Shown: in pieces, positions 9,170 to 17,099 of the stretch | How positions within the stretch are numbered: the first letter of the stretch is position 1 | Layout of the letters: every line of letters begins with the position of its first letter | Origin: a virus | Virus record (IMG/VR): IMGVR_UViG_3300006916_000521 | Span: 1 to 20,484 of that record | DNA: 20,484 nt | Direction: 5' to 3' (one strand) | The notes under the pieces: generated by a model | Told to the model about the DNA's origin: nothing | The model's input: the letters and a program-made list of their open reading frames with translations, nothing else | Databases searched by the model: none | Position numbers and translations under genes: made by a program

Positions 9170-11159
9170 TAATTGTTATACGAGGATAACAAGATATTAC
9201 AGTTAATGGTAAAGGCTGTGTTTGACGAATAAATACAAATCCATCTGTATTAAAATCATCACGAAACTCAACTTGTTTATCTCCTGTAAAAAGTGGCACA
9301 GCAGCATCCATACTAGCTGCACTAGATCGAAAAGGTATTCTTTCCATGTTATTTAAGTTTGGTCCAACTTCAACACCAACAGTTTCATGTAAACGTAAAG
9401 TTACTTCATGGATGCGTTTATCTTTTGATTGTGATGTACCACCATCACCCCCAGTTTCTACTCGCATTGTTTGTAATAAAGAAGTGTAAGGTAAACCAAT
9501 ATGTGCTTTTGTAACAGATCTGTCTAATGTTATAGATCCATTAGATACAGTTTTATTTGCATGAGTAGATCCATTGGCAAGTATAGTTACTTCTTGACCT
9601 TCTAAGTGATCTAATCCTGAAATAGATGTTGCTGCACTTCCTGAATACGTTAATCCACTATCAACATAAAAAGCATCTGTCTGATCTGTGCCGTAATCAA
9701 ATAAAGTTAAATGCTCAACATATCGTCTAGTTACACTATTAATAGTTCTTTTTACTATAATGAAAAATTCATCTTCATCTGAGTCTGTTGGTATAGACGC
9801 CACACTTTCAACAACAGCATTATCACTACCAAAGCTACCACCTATAATATGACGATGCCAACCTGTAACACTTTCTGCTCTTGCATAAGTAAAACCTAAT
9901 AATGTACCATCAGATCTAACACACCATAAAATACTATCAGGCTCTTGTTGATATGCCATTTCTGTTATACCATTTAATGATATGTGTTCAGCTAACAATG
10001 TCATATCTGTTGCTTGATACTGATCAATATTTAGATTGTATGTAAGCTCTCGTATTTTTCTTTTTGCTCGTTGCAAAAACATCGTAACATTTTCTATTTG
10101 CACCGCATCAACATTAGCCGATCCATAACTTGATTGTTTTTGTATTTGTACGTTTGTTGGTGTTATTGGCTGTGTTGTACCAGATGCACTTACAACAAAT
10201 TCACCGCCAACAGTACCTACTAACAAAGAACGTTGAGCCGACATAAATCGGATAGCATTTACTTTGTTTGATGCAATCGTATAAACCATCGCATCTGTAT
10301 CATTTGTACCTGTTGTAAAATTTTCTAACTCAGCACTTTTACTAAACCATATTGATTGTGGATTATCATTCGTTCCAGCAAAAACTAATCGTTGTTCAAA
10401 AAAAGTTACTGAACTTGGATATTTATTTGTAGCGTTATTTAATGTTGGCGAAGGTGATCCAGTTAATGATGGAGAAGATAATGTCCAATTAGTATGACCT
10501 GATCTTGTTAATTTTCTTATCGCATAACTTGGATGCACCAAGTACATAATATCTGCACTTTGTGCAAATTTTATTGTTAGTATATCTGCTGTTACATAAG
10601 GTGATGATATTTCATAAATTTTATTAGCGACACCACCAGATGCATAAGCTGTAAATGATGTAGAATTAATATTTGTACCATCAACATTTTGTAACTCAAA
10701 AGTATTTGTTGTTTTGTTTGCAACTTTAAATGTTTTACCATTTAGTTCTGTCATACCTACAACAGAAGAAATAATAACATGATCCCCGTTAGAATAACCA
10801 TGACTTGTAGCAGTAACAACACATGGATTAGCTTGTGTTGCAGCCGATATAGTTTTGTTACTTTCTGTAATTATTCCCTGGTCTTTATAAAAACGAATAT
10901 ACTGATTACCAAACTCCATAATGTATGTTTGTGTAGTCGAAAATTCAAAAGGTATTAATCTTGTTTGTGCTGAACTTGTTTTAACTTCATGGACAAACTT
11001 AGTACCTGGTCTGCGTGATGCTGCTCCGTGAGGATGCACAACCATATTTTCTAATGTTTTACATCCATTAAAATATTTACCAACGTCTGTTCTGCCATCA
11101 AGCCTAGGTGATAGTTCACCAGCCGTAAAATTAGTAAAGGCAACAGTTGTTTTAGCCAT
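9159..11159 (-). CDS. Tail tubular protein B, T7 gp12-like nozzle protein
   Basis: 666 residues (T7 gp12: 794). Forms the distal nozzle of the short tail, below the tail tubular A ring. The N-terminus (FTNFTAGELSPRLDGRTDVG, residues 8-27, then NMVVHPHGAASRRPGT) is the characteristic opening of this podophage family. Residues 103-176 (ANPCVVTATSHGYSNGDHV to TSFTAYASGG) look like the small beta module that databases often label as an E1 ubiquitin-activating-enzyme FCCH domain in phage nozzle proteins; nothing implies ubiquitin chemistry. The middle is beta-rich (LVHPSYAIRKLTR, WTLSSPSLTGSPSP), as expected for a propeller. It begins at a one-base overlap with tail tubular A and its last 11 bases overlap the GNAT gene. 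Confidence 0.88.
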   Translation of the reverse strand: MAKTTVAFTNFTAGELSPRLDGRTDVGKYFNGCKTLENMVVHPHGAASRRPGTKFVHEVKTSSAQTRLIPFEFSTTQTYIMEFGNQYIRFYKDQGIITESNKTISAATQANPCVVTATSHGYSNGDHVIISSVVGMTELNGKTFKVANKTTNTFELQNVDGTNINSTSFTAYASGGVANKIYEISSPYVTADILTIKFAQSADIMYLVHPSYAIRKLTRSGHTNWTLSSPSLTGSPSPTLNNATNKYPSSVTFFEQRLVFAGTNDNPQSIWFSKSAELENFTTGTNDTDAMVYTIASNKVNAIRFMSAQRSLLVGTVGGEFVVSASGTTQPITPTNVQIQKQSSYGSANVDAVQIENVTMFLQRAKRKIRELTYNLNIDQYQATDMTLLAEHISLNGITEMAYQQEPDSILWCVRSDGTLLGFTYARAESVTGWHRHIIGGSFGSDNAVVESVASIPTDSDEDEFFIIVKRTINSVTRRYVEHLTLFDYGTDQTDAFYVDSGLTYSGSAATSISGLDHLEGQEVTILANGSTHANKTVSNGSITLDRSVTKAHIGLPYTSLLQTMRVETGGDGGTSQSKDKRIHEVTLRLHETVGVEVGPNLNNMERIPFRSSAASMDAAVPLFTGDKQVEFRDDFNTDGFVFIRQTQPLPLTVISCYPRITINDG

Positions 11160-11746
11160 TAATACCTCGAATTAATAAATGAACTTGCGTCTAAATTTTC
11201 TGCTGTACCTTCAGTAGCGTCAACATGACGAGCTTCACGCAATTTTTCATCGTATAGTTGTATCATTTGACCAGCTAATGAAGTTGATGCAGTAATAGAA
11301 TAACATAATTCTGATGCTAATTTTGCTGATATAGTTTCTATAAGAAGTGTATCATACTCATTAGGATCAGTAATTTTTGCAATATAAATTAAAAAAACAG
11401 TTGTTTCGTCAGTTAAAAGTTTTCTGCCTTCTATTTTAAATTTTTGTCCAGCATCTAAATCAGATGATGATCCGTTATGATGACCACCTATTTTTAAAAC
11501 ACGCAAACTATCTGATGGTAATGTATATTGTTTTGCGTATTCATGTGTTGGTGTTTCTGTATCTGCTGATAGCTGTACTCTTTTAATTAAACAATTCCAC
11601 GAATGAGATCTAAAAATACTATCACGAACAGATGTATATCGTTGGTTCATTAAACGAGCATTTTTACTATCTTCTGTTAATGATATTATATTATTAGCTC
11701 CCAACATATTTAATGCTGAGTTACAAATATCTACTTCACTTGCCAT
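11159..11746 (-). CDS. Tail tubular protein A, T7 gp11-like
   Basis: 195 residues against 196 in T7 gp11. The N-terminus (EVDICNSALNMLGANNIISL, residues 4-23) and the following segment (VRDSIFRSHSWNCLIKRVQL, about 40-59) are the hallmark of gatekeeper/tail tubular A proteins, which form the ring joining the portal to the nozzle. The YTLPSDSLRVLKI stretch (about 74-86) is also conserved in the family as I know it. It sits directly before tail tubular B, with TAATG junctions on both sides. Confidence 0.9.
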   Translation of the reverse strand: MASEVDICNSALNMLGANNIISLTEDSKNARLMNQRYTSVRDSIFRSHSWNCLIKRVQLSADTETPTHEYAKQYTLPSDSLRVLKIGGHHNGSSSDLDAGQKFKIEGRKLLTDETTVFLIYIAKITDPNEYDTLLIETISAKLASELCYSITASTSLAGQMIQLYDEKLREARHVDATEGTAENLDASSFINSRY

Positions 11747-12000
11747 TATTTCCTCTTATGTTTGTTTGCAAAATTTCTTGCTGACTCTTTGTTTCGAAAT
11801 CCCCATTTTTTCAAAGCTAAAGCTAATCTAGTTGGTTTACCTTTTTTATCTTTCATTGGTCCACTTATTCCCGCAAATCTTGCAGCGAATGAAACTCTTC
11901 TAGGATTGATTCCTTTTTTTACTGGTGCTTTAACACCAAATTTTTTTCTACCAGCAGCATTTAAACCGCCAGTAGAACTTTGATATTTTTTAGCGACCAT
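11746..12000 (-). CDS. Small basic phage protein, DUF6321-like
   Basis: 84 residues, very rich in Lys and Arg. The pattern YQSSTGGLNAAGRKKFG, NPRRVSFAARFAGISGPMKD and RLALALKKWGF...ESARNFANKHK is one I recognise from a widespread small phage protein annotated as DUF6321; the number is from memory. Biochemical function is unknown. Its position in the structural block, and the basic charge shared with its two upstream neighbours, suggest a virion or DNA-associated role. It starts at a TAATG junction with the 42-residue gene and ends at another with tail tubular A. Confidence 0.8.
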   Translation of the reverse strand: MVAKKYQSSTGGLNAAGRKKFGVKAPVKKGINPRRVSFAARFAGISGPMKDKKGKPTRLALALKKWGFRNKESARNFANKHKRK

Positions 12001-12128
12001 TATTTCTTTTTCTTTTTCATGTTACGTTGAATAGCCATTGACCTTTTCATTTCGTAACCTGACATTTTTCCATCTTTATTTAAGTCGCCTTTTTTTTTGT
12101 TAATTTTAGTTTTTTTTCCGTAAGCCAT
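12000..12128 (-). CDS. 42-residue basic protein with an EF-hand-type loop
   Basis: Begins MAYGKKTKINKKKG and ends in five lysines. Residues 15-26 read DLNKDGKMSGYE, which fits the 12-position calcium-binding EF-hand loop: Asp at 1, Asn at 3, Asp at 5, Gly at 6, hydrophobic at 8, Ser at 9, Glu at 12. Short flanking helices (SGYEMKRSMAIQRN) could complete half an EF-hand. Function unknown; a metal-dependent structural role in the virion is an inference. The gene follows the 49-residue gene after a TAA-TAATG junction and shares one base with the next gene. The lysine-rich frame on both sides of the loop and the tight junctions support a real gene. Confidence 0.75.
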   Translation of the reverse strand: MAYGKKTKINKKKGDLNKDGKMSGYEMKRSMAIQRNMKKKKK

Positions 12129-12130
12129 TA

Positions 12131-12280
12131 TTACCTCTTCTTAGCTGTCTTTGCTGCTCGTTTAAAATTTGCTGATGTAGGCGCTCCCTTTGCTCCTACT
12201 TTTCGCATTTTCTCACCGCTACCAGCAGCAATTCTTTTACGTTTTGCATGAATGTTAGCGTATAATCCTCGTTTTGCCAT
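12131..12280 (-). CDS. 49-residue basic conserved phage protein (MAKRGLYANIHAKRKRI type)
   Basis: Starts MAKRGLYANIHAKRKRIAAG and continues with SGEKMRKVGAKGAPTSANFK, a sequence pattern that I recognise from a small protein present in many podophages near the capsid or tail tube genes. No function is established to my knowledge; about a third of the residues are Lys or Arg. The ATG is preceded by CAGGAAATACA, with AGGA six bases upstream. It is the first gene after the intrinsic terminator, whose T-run ends only about 11 bases before the start codon, so its expression must depend on read-through. Confidence 0.8.
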   Translation of the reverse strand: MAKRGLYANIHAKRKRIAAGSGEKMRKVGAKGAPTSANFKRAAKTAKKR

Positions 12281-12291
12281 TGTATTTCCTG

Positions 12292-12318
12292 AAAAAAAAA
12301 GGGGGGGAAAATCCCCCC
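12292..12318 (-). terminator. Strong intrinsic terminator after the capsid-decoration genes
   Basis: On the minus strand: six G, a loop of ATTTT, a run of C (seven, six paired), then nine T. An all-GC six-pair stem followed by a clean U-tract is a textbook Rho-independent terminator, and a run of this GC content stands out in AT-rich DNA. It follows the decoration gene stop by nine bases. Its place, just past the capsid cassette and before the tail genes, matches T7 Tphi. On the plus strand the stem would be followed by no T-run, so it is directional. Confidence 0.93.
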
Positions 12319-12326
12319 ATAGTTAA

Positions 12327-12770
12327 TTATGCTGTGTAATATACCCAACAGAATATTGTTCCTGTGATGGATGCTCCACCAGTAGTAATAATAATATCTG
12401 TTTGTGTACTTACTTTGTGACCTAGACCCGTTACTGTTGCAACTGGTGCACCCGCAGATGAGCCAGATTGCATAGATTGAGTTTGACCGCCAGCGTTCCA
12501 GGTTCCTGTAACACCAATGAATAAATCATCATCAGCAGAAGTACCTACTTTTAACGTTGAAGATCCGCCTAATGCGTCACATTTGAGAACTACATCGTGA
12601 ATTGTAGATCCCGCTGGTATTCTTGCAATCGTAATATCCGATCCACTTGCTAACGAACTAGCTTCGTAAGTATCGTGCCAAACTTTCATGCTTGAATGAT
12701 TGCCACCATCACTTAGTACGCTAGGAGTAGCGTCAAGATTAGTGATTGCTACACTTTTAACACTTGCCAT
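12327..12770 (-). CDS. Probable capsid decoration or head protein
   Basis: 147 residues, dominated by Ser, Thr, Gly, Ala and Val, with a predicted all-beta character (ITIARIPAGSTIHDVVLK, about residues 46-63; DIIITTGGASITGTIFCWVY near the end). I do not recognise a named family. Position immediately after the major capsid gene, within the promoter-capsid-terminator cassette, suggests a protein made in capsid-like amounts, such as a head decoration or fibre-anchor protein. An AAGGAGAT Shine-Dalgarno lies a few bases before the ATG in the 11-base gap after the capsid gene. A minor tail or joining protein is the main alternative. Confidence 0.6.
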   Translation of the reverse strand: MASVKSVAITNLDATPSVLSDGGNHSSMKVWHDTYEASSLASGSDITIARIPAGSTIHDVVLKCDALGGSSTLKVGTSADDDLFIGVTGTWNAGGQTQSMQSGSSAGAPVATVTGLGHKVSTQTDIIITTGGASITGTIFCWVYYTA

Positions 12771-12781
12771 TTTCTATCTCC

Positions 12782-13654
12782 TTATTCGTTACAAGGTATT
12801 TGGAATACCTTAGTTTCTTCCATACGAGTTGCACCAATGCTCATGCAGTAATAAACTTGTGTGCTGTATGATTTATCTGCTCTTTCGCTAATTTTAGCTT
12901 GAACATCTTTACCAACAGCAAGTTTAATTGCATCTTCAGTATAGGCAAAACATAATCTGTCATCAGTATTTGATGCATCAAAAGGTAATCTATTTGATGT
13001 TACAAAATTAAATCCTAAGAACGTATTAATTTCACCCTGTACTAAAGCTCGTACAGTATTAAAGTCAGCAGAAGTGATTGTTGAGTCACCTAACAAATCA
13101 GAAATTTGTTGAGCGCCACATACAATGTATCTGCTTAGACTTGGATCTACATCATTCGCATCAAAGAATTTTTTAGCAGAACGTAGTTTAGCTAAAGTTA
13201 ATCCATCTGATTGGTTTGATGTAGCAAATTTTGAAGTTGATGGTAATGCAACTGAAGTACCGCCGCTAACACCTGTGTCAGCCGCCGCATTAAATGCACT
13301 GATAATTACATCGTCCATACTTCTACCCATAGCTGCCGCAGCAGCTTTAGCGTAAGAGCTAGTTGGATCAATAAGCATTCTGATTTTATCAACATCGTCA
13401 ATTAAATCAGCCCACTCATAGTCATCCATACTTACTCTTCTTCTGTCGTGAGGGGTGTCAATTTGTGGTGTGTCTGAATGTCTTGATGTTTTCTTTTGAG
13501 CAGCGGTTACACCGATTTGTTCGAAGAAAGCATTTTTGCCAGTTATAGACTCCACATCAACAGTACCTCTCAACTTTGATCCCATTTGTTGAGAAAGCAT
13601 AGACACGTTACGGCTATACTGTTCTACAAATGCGGTAGTAATTTGATTAGACAT
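12782..13654 (-). CDS. Major capsid protein (HK97-fold, podophage type)
   Basis: 290 residues, somewhat shorter than T7 gp10A (345). Key stretches are the N-terminal FVEQYSRNVSMLSQQMGSKL (residues 9-28), the RRRVSMDDYEWADLIDDVDK segment (about 71-90), which is typical of a common capsid family in podophages, the AKAAAAAMGRSMDDVIISAF helix (about 102-121, spine-helix-like), and the C-terminal beta strands (YSTQVYYCMSIGATRMEETK). Residue ranges are approximate. Expected to form the icosahedral shell on the scaffold encoded just upstream. It has its own leader of 121 bases and an AGGAG Shine-Dalgarno (13661-13665) six bases before the ATG, the best-defined translation signal in the leftward operon. 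Confidence 0.9.
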   Translation of the reverse strand: MSNQITTAFVEQYSRNVSMLSQQMGSKLRGTVDVESITGKNAFFEQIGVTAAQKKTSRHSDTPQIDTPHDRRRVSMDDYEWADLIDDVDKIRMLIDPTSSYAKAAAAAMGRSMDDVIISAFNAAADTGVSGGTSVALPSTSKFATSNQSDGLTLAKLRSAKKFFDANDVDPSLSRYIVCGAQQISDLLGDSTITSADFNTVRALVQGEINTFLGFNFVTSNRLPFDASNTDDRLCFAYTEDAIKLAVGKDVQAKISERADKSYSTQVYYCMSIGATRMEETKVFQIPCNE

Positions 13655-13698
13655 TCTAATCTCCTATAAGTTAAGTTGTTAATGCTTGATTGATTTCT

Positions 13699-13741
13699 CC
13701 TCAGATTGAGGGATCATTCTTCATTTAACGACTGATAGTCG
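13699..13741 (-). promoter_or_regulatory. Twin small hairpins in the capsid leader
   Basis: The gap before the capsid gene contains two perfect 5-bp inverted repeats with the same three-base loop: CGACT-ATC-AGTCG (13729-13741) and CCTCA-ATC-TGAGG (13699-13711), read on the minus strand. The second hairpin includes a TGAGGAG string that resembles a Shine-Dalgarno but lies too far from the capsid start to serve it. No U-run follows either, so these are not simple terminators. They could stabilise or mark the 5' end of a capsid mRNA, or act as RNase processing sites. Confidence 0.45.
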
Positions 13742-13761
13742 ATCTACTTTCAGATTGTCAC
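13732..13761 (-). promoter_or_regulatory. Candidate promoter for the capsid cassette
   Basis: Minus strand GTGACA (13756-13761, five of six matches to TTGACA), an 18-base spacer and TATCAG (13732-13737, four of six matches to TATAAT). It lies in one of the few real gaps of the leftward operon, just after the scaffold gene. An imperfect 17-base direct repeat (13692-13708 and 13741-13757, 12 identical bases) brackets the area. A promoter for a phage RNA polymerase is an alternative that I cannot judge, because there are too few gaps to derive a consensus. Confidence 0.35.
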
Positions 13762-13775
13762 GGAGTCCTTTAGGA

Positions 13776-14615
13776 TTATTCCGACTCTATTCCCATCTTC
13801 ATATTTTGAAGTTGGAAAACTTCTTGCACAGCAGCATTATGATTTGGATGACCTTTATTCCAATACGGACCATTAGGATCACCAAGTATTTTATTGATCT
13901 CTTTTTCCGCTTGATCTGGTGTCATAGGTCCACCTTCCTCTTGTTCTACTCCAATATTATCTTCACTAAATTTATCTGACATTGATGCTAATGCTTTGAC
14001 AAATCCAGGATGATTTAAAATATTGCTGCCGTCTTGTAACTTTATATCTTTTAATTGTTCAGCAAAATGTTTGTTATACAAATTATTTGCTTTTAATAAT
14101 TGTTTATCATACGCTAAACCAAATTCTTGTCGTAAATCCTGTTCAGCATTTTGTCTTGATAATGTATTATTTTTTTCTAATTCATCACGTCCTGATTGTT
14201 CTAAACTAGAATAATAATCTAATATTCCCTGTGCTTGATGAGGAAGTAAACCAAGTGTATGAGCTTTTGATACAAAATCTTTTACTGGTTGATCACTTGC
14301 TCCTTCTTGTAATTCATATTTAACCTCATACCCTTCGGGTGTTTCAGGTACACCCAACTTTGAATAGACTTGTTTCCAATCATCATCTGTTGCGTGTTTT
14401 CCTGGCACAGCAATTTTATCTTGTCCTACCATTCGTTGTGCATGAACATAACTTTTTGCAAGTTGTCCAACATCTTGAATACTTTGTAAGGATGCTTCAC
14501 CTCGTAAATCTTCAGGTAAAGTATCTATAAAAGTTTGTGGTTGTGTTTCTACTGGTGTTTCCGTTACAGTTTGCTCAGACTGTTGCTCTTCAACAGTTAC
14601 CTGTTCTTCTGTCAT
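13776..14615 (-). CDS. Capsid assembly scaffolding protein, T7 gp9-like
   Basis: 279 residues (T7 gp9: 307), acidic and mostly helical. The N-terminus is a Glu/Thr/Gln-rich disordered tail, followed by FIDTLPEDLRGEASLQSIQD (about 29-48) and KSYVHAQRMVGQDKIAVPG, a signature that I recognise from podophage scaffolds. A middle part (DWKQVYSKLGVPETPEGYEV, about 79-98) is also family-typical. The protein guides prohead assembly and leaves before DNA packaging. It starts with an ATGA overlap on the Bbp19-like gene and is followed by the capsid leader rather than directly by the capsid gene. Confidence 0.9.
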   Translation of the reverse strand: MTEEQVTVEEQQSEQTVTETPVETQPQTFIDTLPEDLRGEASLQSIQDVGQLAKSYVHAQRMVGQDKIAVPGKHATDDDWKQVYSKLGVPETPEGYEVKYELQEGASDQPVKDFVSKAHTLGLLPHQAQGILDYYSSLEQSGRDELEKNNTLSRQNAEQDLRQEFGLAYDKQLLKANNLYNKHFAEQLKDIKLQDGSNILNHPGFVKALASMSDKFSEDNIGVEQEEGGPMTPDQAEKEINKILGDPNGPYWNKGHPNHNAAVQEVFQLQNMKMGIESE

Positions 14616-14836
14616 TTTTTCTCCTGTGTTTTCATTAACATTGATTTTATAAACAATGTTACCGCTCGCATTCCTTCTAAATTAGCCGATACATAAGGAT
14701 CTTTATCAAACGTAGAAGTATGAATACCTGTACGTCTTTCAAGATCTTTTAAAACGATTTGACCTTCTTTAGAAGAAAAAACTATTTGATATGATTGTCG
14801 TATTTGTTTTATTATTTCTTCTTGTTCTTTATCCAT
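14612..14836 (-). CDS. Bbp19-like small protein between portal and scaffold
   Basis: 74 residues. The core YQIVFSSKEGQIVLKDLERR (residues 16-35), then DPYVSANLEGMRAVTLFIKS (46-65), fits the small Bbp19-type domain first named from Bordetella phage BPP-1 (F-x-S-x-E-G-x-x-V-L-x-D-L, then D-P-Y and an E-G-x-R pair). Molecular function is unknown; the family commonly lies beside the portal gene of podophages, as here. It overlaps the end of the portal gene by eight bases and the scaffold start by four, so its translation is tied to both. Confidence 0.8.
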   Translation of the reverse strand: MDKEQEEIIKQIRQSYQIVFSSKEGQIVLKDLERRTGIHTSTFDKDPYVSANLEGMRAVTLFIKSMLMKTQEKK

Positions 14837-16409
14837 TTAGTTCTTTGAGAAGTGGAGCAGCTTTCCCTCCAGCTTCAGCTAATTGCGATGCTTGATCCAA
14901 TTCAGCTTGTTGTTGAGCGATTGCTGCTTGTTCTTCTCTCATACCCGCAACTTCCTGATCTGAACGTAATACTTTTCGTGGTACGCCTAAAACATCCGTA
15001 ATATGTTTAACTAATTTATCACTATCAATGTAATCCATAACTGGCATTGATTGTGCTAATGGTGATATGATTTCTAATGAACGTAATATTGCCTGTACTT
15101 CTCCTGTACGTTGTGATCTTGCTAATGGTGAAACATATTCAATATCAACAGTTTGACCTTGCAAAGCAACAGGTGGATTAGGTAATATTTGTTTTCTTAA
15201 CAAAATATTAAAACATCTTGTTATTAATGGTTGCAACATTTCAGATTGCAATCTGCCAAGAACAGGAGCAAGTAATCTCATTTTTTCCTCGTTACGTTGC
15301 ATAACTTCTGTTGCTGTCATTCTTGTATCTTGTGACATTAACAACTGATCAACATAATAGGCTTGTCGTATTGCATTTCTACGTTGTTCTTCTAGGTTAA
15401 TACCAACAGGAGTATTTGCACCAATATTTAATGGCTCTATTCTATCTCTTGTACCAGATCTATAATAATTCAATCCCCCTGGCTGTGTTCTAACTGGTAA
15501 AACAAAACTATCATCAGGCACAAGTAAAGGTGGATCTACCATTTTTTGTGCGGCTTTAATGGTTGTTTCAGCCATCTTGTTAATCATTTTTATATCAGGC
15601 AAGGCAATCATACTAGGTGATCTACCCCAATTTTCTGACGATGATTTTAACCAGCGTGGTATAACAGCGGGAAACTCTTCAAATCCTGATATAGATATAA
15701 CTTTTTGATCTTCGTTATCATAATAAATAGACGTAAACGCCATTGATTTATTATCTTCTTTGTACGGATTAAATTTATCATTTGGTTTTATACAATGATG
15801 TATTGTTACTTCATCATATGGATTATCTTTTGCAACAGTTTTAATTCTTTTTGATAAGTTTTCACCAAAACGAGTATAGGCTGCTCTTGCTGTCATCTTA
15901 AACTCACGATGCATAGTATCAACAAAACCTTTATCGTTTTCTGAAATATAAATTTCTTTTATGTGTCTTGTTGAAAAACGTATAAACTTTTGATCATCCT
16001 CTTCTATCATCATACAAGCTGTACCAAAAGTAACTAAATCAACATACAGCTCATGTATTTCTTGTTGAAAATTTGACCTATCAAGAGCAATATACATTGT
16101 TTGCGTACATGATTCTAACCACTCTCTACTTTCTTCATCCATGGCTAAATTTTCGTCTTTAAAACGCATACTAAACCATGGTGTAGCTGCATTAGTTAAC
16201 ATTCCATGTAACGAAGAAGATAATAGCTCAGATGCATGAAGTGCTGTGCCGTCAAAAATTCTTTCTGTTCTTTTATCTCCAGCCGTTCTATCAATATTAA
16301 CATCTGCTCTACGAGGTAAAACATAATCAGCTATTTCTTGCCAATGACTTTCCCAGTTCTGTCTTTTATTTTTTAACTGTGAAAATTGATTACTAAGATC
16401 TTTAATCAT
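14829..16409 (-). CDS. Portal protein, T7 gp8-like head-tail connector
   Basis: 526 residues, against 536 in T7 gp8. The dodecameric ring at one capsid vertex through which DNA is packaged and released. The N-terminal region (WESHWQEIADYVLPRRAD, then GDKRTERIFDGTALHASELL and MLTNAATPWFSMRF) is the diagnostic start of the podovirus-type head-to-tail connector family. Further typical parts are NWGRSPSMIALPDIKMINKM (about 259-278), PPLLVPDD (about 291-298), and TRMTATEVMQRNEEKMRLL, which precedes the crown helices. The C-terminal 45 residues are Gln/Ala-rich helical. The start follows the previous stop directly (TAAATG), with AGGA eight bases upstream. Confidence 0.93.
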   Translation of the reverse strand: MIKDLSNQFSQLKNKRQNWESHWQEIADYVLPRRADVNIDRTAGDKRTERIFDGTALHASELLSSSLHGMLTNAATPWFSMRFKDENLAMDEESREWLESCTQTMYIALDRSNFQQEIHELYVDLVTFGTACMMIEEDDQKFIRFSTRHIKEIYISENDKGFVDTMHREFKMTARAAYTRFGENLSKRIKTVAKDNPYDEVTIHHCIKPNDKFNPYKEDNKSMAFTSIYYDNEDQKVISISGFEEFPAVIPRWLKSSSENWGRSPSMIALPDIKMINKMAETTIKAAQKMVDPPLLVPDDSFVLPVRTQPGGLNYYRSGTRDRIEPLNIGANTPVGINLEEQRRNAIRQAYYVDQLLMSQDTRMTATEVMQRNEEKMRLLAPVLGRLQSEMLQPLITRCFNILLRKQILPNPPVALQGQTVDIEYVSPLARSQRTGEVQAILRSLEIISPLAQSMPVMDYIDSDKLVKHITDVLGVPRKVLRSDQEVAGMREEQAAIAQQQAELDQASQLAEAGGKAAPLLKELNG

Positions 16410-17099
16410 TTATTGTCCTAACTTATTTTTTTTATTACCTTTAAGTCCTAAGATACCTAAAATTGTTCTGTCACTTGTAAATTTTTTACCCATTTGTTTT
16501 GCTTCAAAACCTTTTGTATAATCAGCATAGGCTTCTTCAGGTTGTAAATAATCTGCTGCTGCTTTTCCCGCAGCTAATCGTAATGGCGTTCCTATTGGAC
16601 CCATCATTGCCGATGCACCACCAAACAATAATGCTTTAGTTTTGTTTTGTGATTTTAACATATCACTAGAAATTTTTGTTGATGTTAATGCACCACTTGG
16701 ATCACCTGTACCCATCGCTGTACTTACGCCACCAGATCCGTATTTTAAATTAGCGCTTGTTTTGTTACCTATAACTGACCTAGATACACTTGGGTCACCA
16801 CGATTATATAATCTTTTTCCTTCAGCAGCATCTAGTCGTATAAATTCACCGCCAACTTTTTTAAAATAACTACCTACTTTGACGTTTTTTGATTTAACTA
16901 AAGCGTCATCTATTCCTTTAGACACAGCACCGCCATACATAGTATTTCCTGATGCTAATGCTTTATTTTTTGCTTTTGATGCAGCCGTTTTAACTTTAAC
17001 TTTGTTAACTACGTTTTTTTGCTCGTTTCTATCTCTTTCACCGCCGCCATAACTTCCGCCACCGCCGCCGCTACTACCTTTTGCTGTACTTGCTCCCAT
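16410..17099 (-). CDS. Gly/Lys-rich protein of unknown function upstream of portal
   Basis: 229 residues, not recognised. Residues 1-24 are Gly/Ser-rich (GSSGGGGGSYGGG) and probably disordered; residues 27-47 are Lys/Ala-rich. The middle contains VGSYFKKVGGEFIRLDAAEGKRLY (76-99, which could be a small beta module). A moderately hydrophobic stretch (LLFGGASAMMGPIGTPLRLA, about 157-176) precedes a polar C-terminus ending in a basic tail. The protein is coupled to the preceding small gene by TAATG and abuts the portal start. Its place between terminase and portal suggests a minor virion or assembly protein, but this is position only. It could also carry a membrane-active segment. Confidence 0.6.
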   Translation of the reverse strand: MGASTAKGSSGGGGGSYGGGERDRNEQKNVVNKVKVKTAASKAKNKALASGNTMYGGAVSKGIDDALVKSKNVKVGSYFKKVGGEFIRLDAAEGKRLYNRGDPSVSRSVIGNKTSANLKYGSGGVSTAMGTGDPSGALTSTKISSDMLKSQNKTKALLFGGASAMMGPIGTPLRLAAGKAAADYLQPEEAYADYTKGFEAKQMGKKFTSDRTILGILGLKGNKKNKLGQ

